A stretch of DNA of 16,804 nt. It comes from Desulfovibrio sp. UBA4079 (GTDB lineage: Bacteria > Desulfobacterota > Desulfovibrionia > Desulfovibrionales > Desulfovibrionaceae). Shown here one piece after another: positions 1 through 6,655 of the stretch. Location of the stretch: positions 1 through 16,804 of the forward strand of contig DFYP01000184.1 of the NCBI GenBank assembly GCA_002382645.1, in the 5' to 3' direction. The notes under the pieces are model-generated. The model saw only the letters and a program-made list of their open reading frames with translations. It was not told the DNA's origin and ran no database searches. A program made the position numbers and the translations under genes. The stretch's first letter is position 1. Each line of letters starts with the position of its first letter.

Positions 1-7
1 CGGCCAT

Positions 8-1384
8 CTATTCCTCTCCGGTCTTCTCCCCGGACGCTTCCGGGGCGCTCTCTTCGGTCTGGGGCGCGGGCTCCACGGCCTCTTCGGCCGCCGGGGTCTC
101 GGCCGCCGGAGTCTCGGCAGTCTGGGCCTCAGCCGCCTCGGCCTCGGCCGGCTGCGGCTTGATGTCGAGCATGTTCATGGCCAGGCGCACGTCGCCGACC
201 CGCGAGGGCGTCATGCCCTCCACGGCCAGGATCTGTTCGTCCGTGGCTGCGGCGAGCATCTCGGCGGTCTCGAAGCCTGCGGCCAGGAAGTTCTCGATGC
301 CCACTTCGGCCACGCTGGCCAGCTGTTCCAGGCCCTTGCGGTCGGCGTTGAGTTCGCCGTAGCGGCTTTCCGTGAAGATGTCGATCTTCCAGCCCAGGAG
401 CTTGGAGGCCAGCTTGACGTTCTGGCCCTTGCGGCCGATGGCCAGGGTCAGCTGGTCGTCGGGCACCACCACCTCGAGCACCTGCTCCTCCTCGTCCACG
501 GTGATCCGGGTGATCACGGCCGGGGACAGGGCGTGCTGGGCGTACATGGCGATGTCCGGGCTCCAGACCACGATGTCGATGCGTTCGCCCTTGAGCTCCT
601 GGACGATGTTCTGGATGCGCGAGCCGCGGATGCCCACGCAGGCGCCCACGGGGTCCACGTCCCGGTCGCGGGAGTAGACCGCCACCTTGGCGCGCAGGCC
701 CGGATCGCGGGACACGCCCATGATCTTGACCGTGCCGTCGGCCACTTCGGGCACCTCGCGGTGGAACAGGGCGGCCATGTAGTCGGGGTGGCTGCGGGAG
801 ACCACGACCTGCGGGCCGCGGGACTCCTTCTGCACGTCGATGATATAGGCCTGGACGCGGTCGCCGCGCTTGTAGCGCTCGCGGGGGATCTGCTCCTCCT
901 TGGGGAGCAGGGCCTCGGTGCGGCCCAGGTTGATGATCCAGCCGGTGCGGTCGCGGCGCTGGATGATGCCCGAGGCGATCTCGCCCACGCGGTCCTTGTA
1001 TTCCTCGTAGATGATCTCCTGCTCGGCGTCGCGCATCCGCTGGATGATCACCTGCTTGGCGGCCTGGGCCGCGATGCGCCCCAGGTCCTCGATGTTCAGC
1101 TTGAAGCCCATCTCGTCGCCGAGCTGCACGGCCGGGTCGTGCTTGCGGGCCTCCTTGAGCTCGATCTCGTTGAGCGGCTCCTTGACCTTGTTGGCCACGA
1201 CCTTGAACTGGTAGACCTCGATCTCGCCGGCTTCCTCGTTGAAGCTGACCTCCACGTCCATGTTCTCGCCGTATTTGCGGATCACGGACGAGCGCACGGC
1301 CTCTTCGAGGGTGTCCACCAGCAGGTCGCGGTCGATGCCGCGGTCCTTGCTGATCTGGTCGATGGCTCTCTTCAGTTCCGACAT
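8..1384 (-). CDS. nusA: Transcription termination/antitermination factor NusA
   Basis: NusA binds RNA polymerase and nascent RNA and modulates pausing, termination and antitermination. The 458-residue product has the family's order of domains: an N-terminal polymerase-binding domain (about 1-125), an S1 domain (about 133-197), KH1 (about 225-290, with VGACVGIRGSRIQNI) and KH2 (about 298-345, with LAIGRKGQNVKLASKLLGWK). A helix-hairpin-helix region (about 350-405) follows. The last 50 residues are an Ala/Glu/Pro-rich acidic tail that looks disordered. The ATG follows a GGAGGA ribosome site. The gene lies 51 bases downstream of rimP on the same strand, the usual rimP-nusA pairing. An ATG directly after the stop (bases 7-5, minus strand) could open the next gene, typically ylxR or infB, but only seven bases are visible. 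Identification is secure. Confidence 0.97.
   Translation of the reverse strand: MSELKRAIDQISKDRGIDRDLLVDTLEEAVRSSVIRKYGENMDVEVSFNEEAGEIEVYQFKVVANKVKEPLNEIELKEARKHDPAVQLGDEMGFKLNIEDLGRIAAQAAKQVIIQRMRDAEQEIIYEEYKDRVGEIASGIIQRRDRTGWIINLGRTEALLPKEEQIPRERYKRGDRVQAYIIDVQKESRGPQVVVSRSHPDYMAALFHREVPEVADGTVKIMGVSRDPGLRAKVAVYSRDRDVDPVGACVGIRGSRIQNIVQELKGERIDIVVWSPDIAMYAQHALSPAVITRITVDEEEQVLEVVVPDDQLTLAIGRKGQNVKLASKLLGWKIDIFTESRYGELNADRKGLEQLASVAEVGIENFLAAGFETAEMLAAATDEQILAVEGMTPSRVGDVRLAMNMLDIKPQPAEAEAAEAQTAETPAAETPAAEEAVEPAPQTEESAPEASGEKTGEE
84..113 (-). repeat. 15-bp tandem repeat in the nusA tail
   Basis: Two copies of a 15-bp unit (84-98 and 99-113) differ at one base. They encode the repeated pentapeptide AETPA in the acidic, low-complexity C-terminal tail of NusA. 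Such tails vary in length between related strains by slippage, so this is probably of little functional weight. Confidence 0.8.
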
Positions 1385-1435
1385 GGGAATCCTCCGCTCT
1401 CTCCCCGGTCCGGCACGTTCGCCGGGCCGCGGGCT

Positions 1436-1897
1436 CTAGAATTCGTGCACGAGACGGGCCTTCTTGACCCGGTCCCAGGAAAAATCAAAGCGCCTGCCGT
1501 CCACGGCCAGGGCCAGACCGTCGGGCCGGGCCTCTTCCAGCCGGCCCCGGAAATTCTTGCGGCCGTCCTCGGGCTCGGCCAGGCTCACGTCCAGGATGCG
1601 GCCCACGTAGGGCGGCAGCTGGCCGGGTTCGAAGAAGCGGCGTTCCAGCCCCGGCGAGGAGACCTCCAGGACGTAGGCCCCGCGCATGACATCCTCCACC
1701 TCCAGGGCCGCGCCCAGGCTCCGGCTGACCTCGGCGCACTGGTCCACTGTGGAGCCCCCGGCCGACTCGATGAACAGGCGCACCAGCGGCCGCCTGCCGG
1801 AGGCCGCCAGCTCCAGCCCCCAGACCGCGAGTCCCAGGGACTCGGCCACGGGCCGGGCCAGTTCCAGAATCTTCTGTTCAAGGCCGTGCTGGGCCAT
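1436..1897 (-). CDS. rimP: Ribosome maturation factor RimP
   Basis: RimP assists maturation of the 30S ribosomal subunit in the cytoplasm. The 153-residue product is of normal family length. It carries the family signatures CAEVSRSLGAALEVED and YVLEVSSPGLERRFF (middle), then a C-terminal SH3-like part containing NFRGRL. The reading frame stays open upstream to 2038, but that extension would run through the terminator and the tRNA gene. I therefore chose the ATG at 1897, which begins MAQHGLEQ and has a GGAAG ribosome site in front. It is followed 51 bases later by nusA. No separate promoter fits between the upstream terminator and the ATG, so expression may depend on read-through from the tRNA-Gly promoter. 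Confidence 0.95.
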   Translation of the reverse strand: MAQHGLEQKILELARPVAESLGLAVWGLELAASGRRPLVRLFIESAGGSTVDQCAEVSRSLGAALEVEDVMRGAYVLEVSSPGLERRFFEPGQLPPYVGRILDVSLAEPEDGRKNFRGRLEEARPDGLALAVDGRRFDFSWDRVKKARLVHEF

Positions 1898-1913
1898 GCG
1901 CGCTTCCGTCAAC

Positions 1914-1929
1914 CCGGCCTGTGGGCCGG
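1914..1929 (-). other. Stem-loop in the rimP leader
   Basis: A perfect 6-bp inverted repeat (CCGGCC, tetraloop, GGCCGG) lies between the T-run of the terminator and the rimP start. Its GGCC segments could also pair with the GGCC segments of the adjacent terminator stem, so the two structures may exclude each other. The perfect repeat is visible; any role in attenuation is inference. Confidence 0.5.
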
Positions 1930-1954
1930 AAAAAAAAAGGGGGCCAGAAGGCCC
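1930..1954 (-). terminator. Rho-independent terminator after tRNA-Gly
   Basis: On the minus strand a 5-bp GGGCC/GGCCC stem (1950-1954 with 1941-1945) with a TTCT loop is followed by two C and nine T. It lies about 50 bases past the tRNA 3' end and before rimP. It probably ends most tRNA transcripts while letting some polymerase read into rimP-nusA. The stem is short, so termination may be partial. Confidence 0.7.
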
Positions 1955-2002
1955 GCCCGCGAAGAGAACCAAAGGTTCAGGCAGTATTCCATGTTGAGGC
2001 CT

Positions 2003-2078
2003 TGGAGCGGGTGACGGGGATCGAACCCGCGACACCAAGCTTGGGAAGCTTGTACTCTACCAGCTGAGCTACACCCGC
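2003..2078 (-). tRNA. tRNA-Gly (anticodon CCC)
   Basis: The minus strand folds as a complete 76-base cloverleaf with an encoded 3' CCA. The acceptor stem is GCGGGTG/CACCCGC. The D stem is GCTC/GAGT, closed by one G-U pair. The anticodon stem CAAGC/GCTTG holds the loop TTCCCAA, and the T arm has the invariant TTCGATC loop. The anticodon CCC reads the glycine codon GGG. The discriminator base is U, as in bacterial tRNA-Gly. It has its own promoter 13 bases upstream and a terminator downstream, and stands first in the rimP-nusA transcription unit. Confidence 0.97.
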
Positions 2079-2090
2079 TCGAAACATCTC

Positions 2091-2119
2091 CTACTAGGCG
2101 CAAGAGGGAACCTTGTCAA
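2091..2119 (-). promoter_or_regulatory. Sigma70-type promoter for tRNA-Gly
   Basis: A perfect TTGACA -35 box (2119-2114, minus strand) is separated by 17 bases from TAGTAG (2096-2091), a weak -10 box. The predicted transcript start near 2084 lies about six bases from the tRNA 5' end. The -35 box falls in the loop of an inverted repeat (2106-2128). Confidence 0.6.
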
Positions 2120-2128
2120 CAGGTTCCC
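2106..2128. repeat. 8-bp inverted repeat around the tRNA promoter -35 box
   Basis: GGGAACCT (2106-2113) and AGGTTCCC (2121-2128) are perfect inverted copies seven bases apart. They enclose the TTGACA box of the tRNA-Gly promoter, in the divergent gap between tRNA-Gly and flgF. The repeat could be an operator for a dimeric regulator or an RNA hairpin. Its right arm overlaps the stem of the adjacent terminator-like hairpin. Confidence 0.6.
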
Positions 2129-2146
2129 CGAAGGGGGTCTTTTTTT
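2126..2146 (+). terminator. Short GC hairpin with T-run (possible plus-strand terminator)
   Basis: CCCC-GAA-GGGG is followed by GTC and seven T on the plus strand. It could stop plus-strand transcripts arriving from the left before the flgF promoter and so insulate the operon. The stem is only four base pairs and no plus-strand gene lies upstream, so the assignment is tentative. Confidence 0.35.
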
Positions 2147-2168
2147 CTCCCGCCCGGGCCCTGAACGC

Positions 2169-2184
2169 TGGCCCGCATATTGCA
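2169..2184 (+). promoter_or_regulatory. Sigma54 (-24/-12) promoter for the flgF operon
   Basis: TGGCCCG-N4-TTGCA places GG (2170-2171) exactly ten bases before GC (2182-2183), the invariant sigma54 spacing. It differs from the TGGCACG-N4-TTGCA consensus at one base of the -24 element. The predicted start near 2195 leaves about 20 bases of leader containing a GGAGG ribosome site before the flgF ATG at 2215. Sigma54 control of rod, ring and hook genes is common in polar-flagellated bacteria, so the context supports it. Confidence 0.8.
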
Positions 2185-2214
2185 AAGTGGGGCTCAGGCG
2201 AAGGAGGTCCATCC

Positions 2215-2994
2215 ATGCAGGATAGTACGTACAGCGCGCTTTTCGGGGCTTTGTCCAACGAAAAGCGGCTCGCCATCATCGCCAATAATTTGGCGAACGC
2301 CAACACCACGGGTTACAAACGCGACCAGGTGGCCTTTGAGGACACCTTCCAGCGCTTTGCCCACGACTACCTCGTGGACTCCCGGATCAGCCTGCGGGAC
2401 AAGGAACTCTGGCCCAAACCCGACGTCATCGCCAAGCCGCGGCTCTCGGAGCAGCACGTGGACCTGAGCCAGGGCAGCCTCCAGCTCACCGGCAACCCCC
2501 TGGACCTGGCCATCACCGGCGAGGGCTTCTTCAAGGTCCGCACCCCGGACGGCGACTTCATGACCCGCTCGGGCAGCTTCCAGATGAACACCGAGGGCGG
2601 GATCATCAGCGAGCAGGGCTTCAACCTCCTGGGCTCGGGCGGTCCCCTGACCATCCCCGCGGGCGAGAAGGTCCAGGTGGACGGCCTGGGCCAGGTGCTC
2701 GTGGGCGGGGAGGTGGTCAACACCCTGGACCTGGTCACGGTGGACGACCCCCGGGCCCTGGAAAAGGTCGGCAACAACCTGTACCGCGTCCGCACGGGCT
2801 CGCAGGCCCGGGAAGTCCCGGCCACCGAGGCCCGGGTGGAGCAGGGCTACATTGAGAAAGCCAACGTGGAAGTGGTCGGCGAGATGGTCGCCATGATCGA
2901 GGTCCAGCGCGCCTTTGAAATGTACCAGCGCATGATCACCGGCACGGCGGATATGGACAAGACGGTGTCCGAGAAAGTCGGCAGCGTCATCTAA
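2215..2994 (+). CDS. flgF: Flagellar basal-body rod protein FlgF
   Basis: FlgF is a rod protein of the flagellar basal body, exported by the flagellar type III apparatus. The 259-residue product has the rod/hook-family N-terminal helix (SNEKRLAIIANNLANANTTG, about 14-33) and central beta motifs GNPLDLAITGEGFF and YTRSG-like MTRSGSF. The matching C-terminal helix contains EKANVEVVGEMVAMIEVQRA. The reading frame extends upstream to 2113, but I chose the ATG at 2215. It follows GGAGG at the right distance, lies just after the sigma54 promoter, and gives a normal N terminus. It is the first gene of the operon and flgG follows after 15 bases. FlgF and FlgG are paralogues, and the order and shorter, more divergent sequence favour FlgF here. 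Confidence 0.95.
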   Translation: MQDSTYSALFGALSNEKRLAIIANNLANANTTGYKRDQVAFEDTFQRFAHDYLVDSRISLRDKELWPKPDVIAKPRLSEQHVDLSQGSLQLTGNPLDLAITGEGFFKVRTPDGDFMTRSGSFQMNTEGGIISEQGFNLLGSGGPLTIPAGEKVQVDGLGQVLVGGEVVNTLDLVTVDDPRALEKVGNNLYRVRTGSQAREVPATEARVEQGYIEKANVEVVGEMVAMIEVQRAFEMYQRMITGTADMDKTVSEKVGSVI

Positions 2995-3009
2995 ACGGAG
3001 GATTGTTCC

Positions 3010-3792
3010 ATGATGCGTTCCCTGTGGACCGCGGCCACCGGCATGGTGGCCCAGCAGACCAACATCGACGTGATGTCCAACAACCTGGCCAACGTGAACA
3101 CCACGGGCTTCAAGAAGAGCCGGGCCGAGTTCGAGGACCTCATGTACCAGACCCTGCGCATCGCGGGCAGCCCCACCGAGGGCGGCAACCGCATCCCCAC
3201 CGGGCTCCAGGTGGGCATGGGCGTGCGCCCGGTGACCGTGCACAAGTTCTTTTCCCAGGGCGACTTCCAGAACACCTCCAACCCCCTGGACATCGCCATC
3301 GAGGGCGACGGCTTCTTCCTCTTGGACAACAACGGGGAGGACGTCTACACCCGGGCCGGGGCCTTCAAGCTGGACAACGAGGGCCGCGTGGTCACGGCCA
3401 ACGGCTACACGCTCCAGCCCGAGTTCGTGGTTCCGGCCGAGACCGTGAACGTGGTCGTCACCGAGCGCGGACACATCTCGGCCCTGGACACCAACGGCCA
3501 GGAGCTGGCCGCCACGGACATCCCCATCTACACCTTCATCAACCCCGCGGGCCTCAACGCCGTGGGCCGCAACCTGTTCACCGAGACCGAGGCCTCGGGC
3601 CCGGCCACCCAGGGCACCCCCGGGGACACCAACTTCGGCACCCTGTCCCAGGGCTACCTGGAGATGTCCAACGTGGAGATGGTCGACGAGATGGTCGGCC
3701 TGATCGTGGGCCAGCGGGCCTACGAGGTGAACTCCAAGGCCATCACCACGGCCGACGCCCTGCTCCAGACGGCCATCAACATCAAGCGTTAA
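3010..3792 (+). CDS. flgG: Flagellar distal rod protein FlgG
   Basis: FlgG builds the distal rod that crosses the periplasm inside the P- and L-rings. The 260-residue product has the canonical start MMRSLWTAATGM, the family motif MSNNLANVNTTGFKKSRAEF (about 22-41), the FlgG-type segment LMYQTLRIAGSPTEGG, and NPLDIAIEGDGFF. Its C-terminal helix holds MSNVEMVDEMVGLIVGQRAY. GGAGG stands eight bases before the ATG at 3010; the ATG at 3013 is a weaker alternative. Its stop lies within the presumed ribosome site of flgA, which suggests coupled translation. Length and motifs are typical. Confidence 0.97.
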   Translation: MMRSLWTAATGMVAQQTNIDVMSNNLANVNTTGFKKSRAEFEDLMYQTLRIAGSPTEGGNRIPTGLQVGMGVRPVTVHKFFSQGDFQNTSNPLDIAIEGDGFFLLDNNGEDVYTRAGAFKLDNEGRVVTANGYTLQPEFVVPAETVNVVVTERGHISALDTNGQELAATDIPIYTFINPAGLNAVGRNLFTETEASGPATQGTPGDTNFGTLSQGYLEMSNVEMVDEMVGLIVGQRAYEVNSKAITTADALLQTAINIKR

Positions 3793-3800
3793 GGATGACG

Positions 3801-4790
3801 ATGCAGCCGGGAACGATCATGCGGACGGCGCGCCGAGCGCTTTTGGCCCTGGTTCTTCTGGGCCTCTGCCTGGCCGCCTGGGCCCAGGCCGCCGGGCAGC
3901 CCGCCTGGCGGATATCGGTCCGGGACGCGGCCTGCTCCTATGGCCCGCGCGTGCAGCTGGGCGAGATCGCCGAGATCTACGGCGAACCGCCGGCCGGGCT
4001 CTGGGAGCGCCTGAGCGCCCGGGAGCTCTGGAACAACCCCGAGCGCACCGGCCGCCAGGTCACGGTCAACCGGGAGCAGCTGGAGCGGCTCCTGCGCCAC
4101 TACGTCCCCGAGGTGGGCCAGTCCTGGGTCCTGCCCAGCCAGCTCACCGTGCAGTACGGCGGCCTGCTCCTGGAGCGCCGGGAGATCGAGAAAAAGGTTG
4201 TCGAGTTTTTGACCCCCCGGGCCGCGGGCCTGGGCGGGGAGGCCGAGTTCAAGGACTTCCGGCTGCCCGAGGGCGTGTTCGTGGATAACGGCTCGGACAC
4301 CGTGGCCGTGGACCTGGCCGGTCCCCTGGCGCCCGGCCGGGTGGGCCTGCGGCTCACCGTGCTCACGCCCGACGGCAAGATCGTCAAGCGCCTCTCGGCC
4401 AGCGTCTTCATGAACCTCTGGAAGGCGGTGCCCAGCGCGTCCAAGCCGCTCAACCGCATGCATCCCCTGGAGCCCGACGACGTGACCTTCATGCGCCGCA
4501 ACCTGGCCTACATCCCGGACGTCTGGGACGGCAGCGGCGGACCCTGGCGCATCGCCCAGCCCGTGGGCAAGGGCCAGCCCATCACCAAGGCCCACCTGGA
4601 GCCGCTGCCGGCCGTGGCCAGGGGTGAGAAGGTCATGCTCGTGTACCAGGGCGAGCGCATCCAGATGGCCGTCAAGGCCGAGGCCCTGAGCGACGGCGAC
4701 GTGGGCCAGACCGTGGCGGTGCGCAACTTGCAGACCAAGAAGGAAATCTCGGGCACCGTGGTGGACAACCACACCGTGCTCGTCAGGTAG
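3801..4790 (+). CDS. flgA: Flagellar P-ring assembly chaperone FlgA
   Basis: FlgA is a periplasmic chaperone that helps FlgI polymerise into the P-ring. The 329-residue product begins with a signal peptide (basic RTARRA then a hydrophobic stretch ending about AWAQA-AG, residue 31). A divergent middle follows. The C-terminal SAF-type domain (about 205-329) contains HPLEPDDV, GKGQPITKAHLEP and SGTVVDNHTVLVR. Three in-frame ATGs are possible: 3795, 3801 and 3819. I chose 3801 because AAGGA sits five bases upstream; 3819 would give a shorter, more classical signal peptide. It is longer than the E. coli protein (about 219 residues) because of the middle region. The position between flgG and flgH fits. 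Confidence 0.93.
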   Translation: MQPGTIMRTARRALLALVLLGLCLAAWAQAAGQPAWRISVRDAACSYGPRVQLGEIAEIYGEPPAGLWERLSARELWNNPERTGRQVTVNREQLERLLRHYVPEVGQSWVLPSQLTVQYGGLLLERREIEKKVVEFLTPRAAGLGGEAEFKDFRLPEGVFVDNGSDTVAVDLAGPLAPGRVGLRLTVLTPDGKIVKRLSASVFMNLWKAVPSASKPLNRMHPLEPDDVTFMRRNLAYIPDVWDGSGGPWRIAQPVGKGQPITKAHLEPLPAVARGEKVMLVYQGERIQMAVKAEALSDGDVGQTVAVRNLQTKKEISGTVVDNHTVLVR

Positions 4791-4805
4791 GAACCGGAGT
4801 CACCC

Positions 4806-5495
4806 ATGAACACGCGTTGGATTTCCCTGGCGGCCCTGGCCCTGCTCCTGGGGGGATGCGCCTCGAGCCACAACCCCACGACCATGCCCGAGCTGACCCA
4901 GCCCATGATCGAGGAGCCCGAACCCCTGGACAATCCCGGCTCGCTGTTCAGCGCCAACGGGGCCGAGTACCTCTATGACGACAACCGGGCCACCCGGGTG
5001 GGCGACATCGTCATGGTGGTGGTCTCCGAGACCACCTCGGCCAAGAACAAGGCCGAGACCACGGCCACCCGCGAGGGCACCATGGACATCGGCGCCACGG
5101 CCATACCCCAGGCCGGCCTGGGCGCCCTGGCGACCCGGCCCCTGGGCCTGACGGCCGGAGCCCAGTTCAACACCACCAACAAGAACGATTTCTCGGGCAC
5201 GGGCGAGACCAAGCGTGACTCCTACTTCACCACCACCGTGGCCACGCGCATCGTGCGCATGCTGCCCGGCCGGGTGATGCAGGTGGAGGGCGCGCGCCAG
5301 ATCCGCGTCAACGACGAGAACCAGATCCTCGTGGTGCGCGGGCTGGTGCGCCAGCGCGACATCGCCTCCGACAACACCGTGCCCTCCAGCAACCTGGCCC
5401 AGGCCCAGATCGAGGTCTACGGCGAGGGCATCGTGGCCGACAAGCAGAAGCCCGGCTGGCTGGCCCGCATCCTGGACAACCTCTGGCCCTACTGA
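4806..5495 (+). CDS. flgH: Flagellar L-ring lipoprotein FlgH
   Basis: FlgH forms the L-ring bushing in the outer membrane. The 229-residue product has a lipoprotein signal peptide with lipobox LGGC, so Cys18 would be the lipidated first residue. Family features follow: GSLFSANGAEYLYDDNRA, VGDIVMVVVSETTSAKNKA, a Gly/Thr-rich middle with FSGTGETKRDSYF, and RIVRMLPGRVMQVEGARQIR. The end contains SSNLAQAQIEVYGEGIVADKQKPGWL. CGGAG lies before the ATG. The gene sits between flgA and flgI, the normal order. Length and motifs are typical and identification is secure. Confidence 0.97.
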   Translation: MNTRWISLAALALLLGGCASSHNPTTMPELTQPMIEEPEPLDNPGSLFSANGAEYLYDDNRATRVGDIVMVVVSETTSAKNKAETTATREGTMDIGATAIPQAGLGALATRPLGLTAGAQFNTTNKNDFSGTGETKRDSYFTTTVATRIVRMLPGRVMQVEGARQIRVNDENQILVVRGLVRQRDIASDNTVPSSNLAQAQIEVYGEGIVADKQKPGWLARILDNLWPY

Positions 5496-5515
5496 GCGCT
5501 GGCGGAGAAGGGGAC

Positions 5516-6655
5516 ATGAACACGCAGATCTTTCGTGACCTGATGCGCCTCCGGGGCCGCCGCCTGCCGGTCGTCCTGGCCCTGATTGCCCTCTTGAGCG
5601 CGGCCCTGGTGGCCCCGGCCCTGGCCGTGCGGCTCAAGGACATCGCCAGCTTCAGCGGCGTGCGCACCAACGAGCTGGTGGGCTACGGCCTGGTGGTCGG
5701 CCTCTCCGGCACCGGCGACGGCACCAGTTCCCAGTTCACCATCCGCTCCATGGTCAACATGCTCGACAAGATGGGCGTGCAGGTGAGCCCCTCGGCCATC
5801 AAGCCCAAGAACGTTGCCGCGGTCATGGTCACGGCCAAGATGCCGGCCTCGGCCAAGCCCGGCTCCAACCTGGATATCGCCGTGTCCTCCCTGGGCGACG
5901 CCAAGAGCCTGCTCGGCGGGGTGCTCCTGCTCACGCCGCTCAAGGGCGTGGACGGCCAGATCTACGCCCTGGCCCAGGGTCCGCTGACCATCGGCGGATT
6001 CACGGCCTCGGGCGAGGCGGCCACGGCCCAGAAGAACATCTCCACCGTGGGCCGCATTCCCAGCGGGGCCGTGGTGGAGCGCAGCGTGCCCTTCAAGTTC
6101 AACAGCCAGGAGAGCATGACCGTGAGCCTGAACGCCGCGGACTTCACCACGGTGATGCAGGTGGTCAACCGGATCAACTCCAGCCTGGGCGGCGGCTACG
6201 CCCGGGCCCAGGACGCCTCGACCATCGAGCTGGCCGTGCCGGACAAGTTCCGCGGCAACATGGTCCCGCTCATGGCCTCCCTGGAGAACATGGACGTGAG
6301 CCCGGACGCCCGGGCCAAGGTGGTGGTGGACGAGAAGACCGGCACCGTGGTGGTCGGCAGCGAGGTCCGCCTGAGCCGCGTGGCCGTGGCCCACGGCAAC
6401 CTCCAGATCGTCATCAGCGAGAGCCAGCAGGTCAGCCAGCCCGGGCCGTTCTCCCAGGGCCAGACCGTGGTCACGCCCCAGACCGACATCGCGGTGCGCG
6501 AGCAGAACAACCGGCTCATGCTCGTGGAGGGCGCCACGCTCCAGGAGCTGGTGGACGGCCTGAACGCCATCGGGGCCACCCCCCGCGACCTCATTTCCAT
6601 CATCCGCACGCTCAAGTCCGCGGGCGCCCTGCACGCGGACCTGGAGGTCATCTAG
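5516..6655 (+). CDS. flgI: Flagellar P-ring protein FlgI
   Basis: FlgI polymerises into the periplasmic P-ring around the distal rod. The 379-residue product has a signal peptide with a basic start and a hydrophobic core, and likely cleavage after PALA (residue 37). The mature start VRLKDIASFSGVRTNELVGY leads to the family motif YGLVVGLSGTGDG. Later motifs are KPKNVAAVMVTAKMPA, SSLGDAKSLLGGVLLLTPL and, at the end, LQELVDGLNAIGATPRDLI. Length is normal for the family. Its stop codon TAG is followed at once by the flgJ ATG (TAGATG), so translation of the two is probably coupled. Confidence 0.97.
   Translation: MNTQIFRDLMRLRGRRLPVVLALIALLSAALVAPALAVRLKDIASFSGVRTNELVGYGLVVGLSGTGDGTSSQFTIRSMVNMLDKMGVQVSPSAIKPKNVAAVMVTAKMPASAKPGSNLDIAVSSLGDAKSLLGGVLLLTPLKGVDGQIYALAQGPLTIGGFTASGEAATAQKNISTVGRIPSGAVVERSVPFKFNSQESMTVSLNAADFTTVMQVVNRINSSLGGGYARAQDASTIELAVPDKFRGNMVPLMASLENMDVSPDARAKVVVDEKTGTVVVGSEVRLSRVAVAHGNLQIVISESQQVSQPGPFSQGQTVVTPQTDIAVREQNNRLMLVEGATLQELVDGLNAIGATPRDLISIIRTLKSAGALHADLEVI

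Noticed and set aside
1..7. Start codon of a gene downstream of nusA (ATG at 7-5, minus strand)
   Set aside because: Only seven bases are visible, too few to support a gene call; noted under nusA.
1898..2038. Upstream extension of the rimP frame
   Set aside because: It runs through the terminator and tRNA gene, and RimP homologues start near MAQHGLEQ.
2113..2214. Upstream extension of the flgF frame
   Set aside because: It would begin before the sigma54 promoter and add residues absent from FlgF; the ATG at 2215 has the ribosome site.
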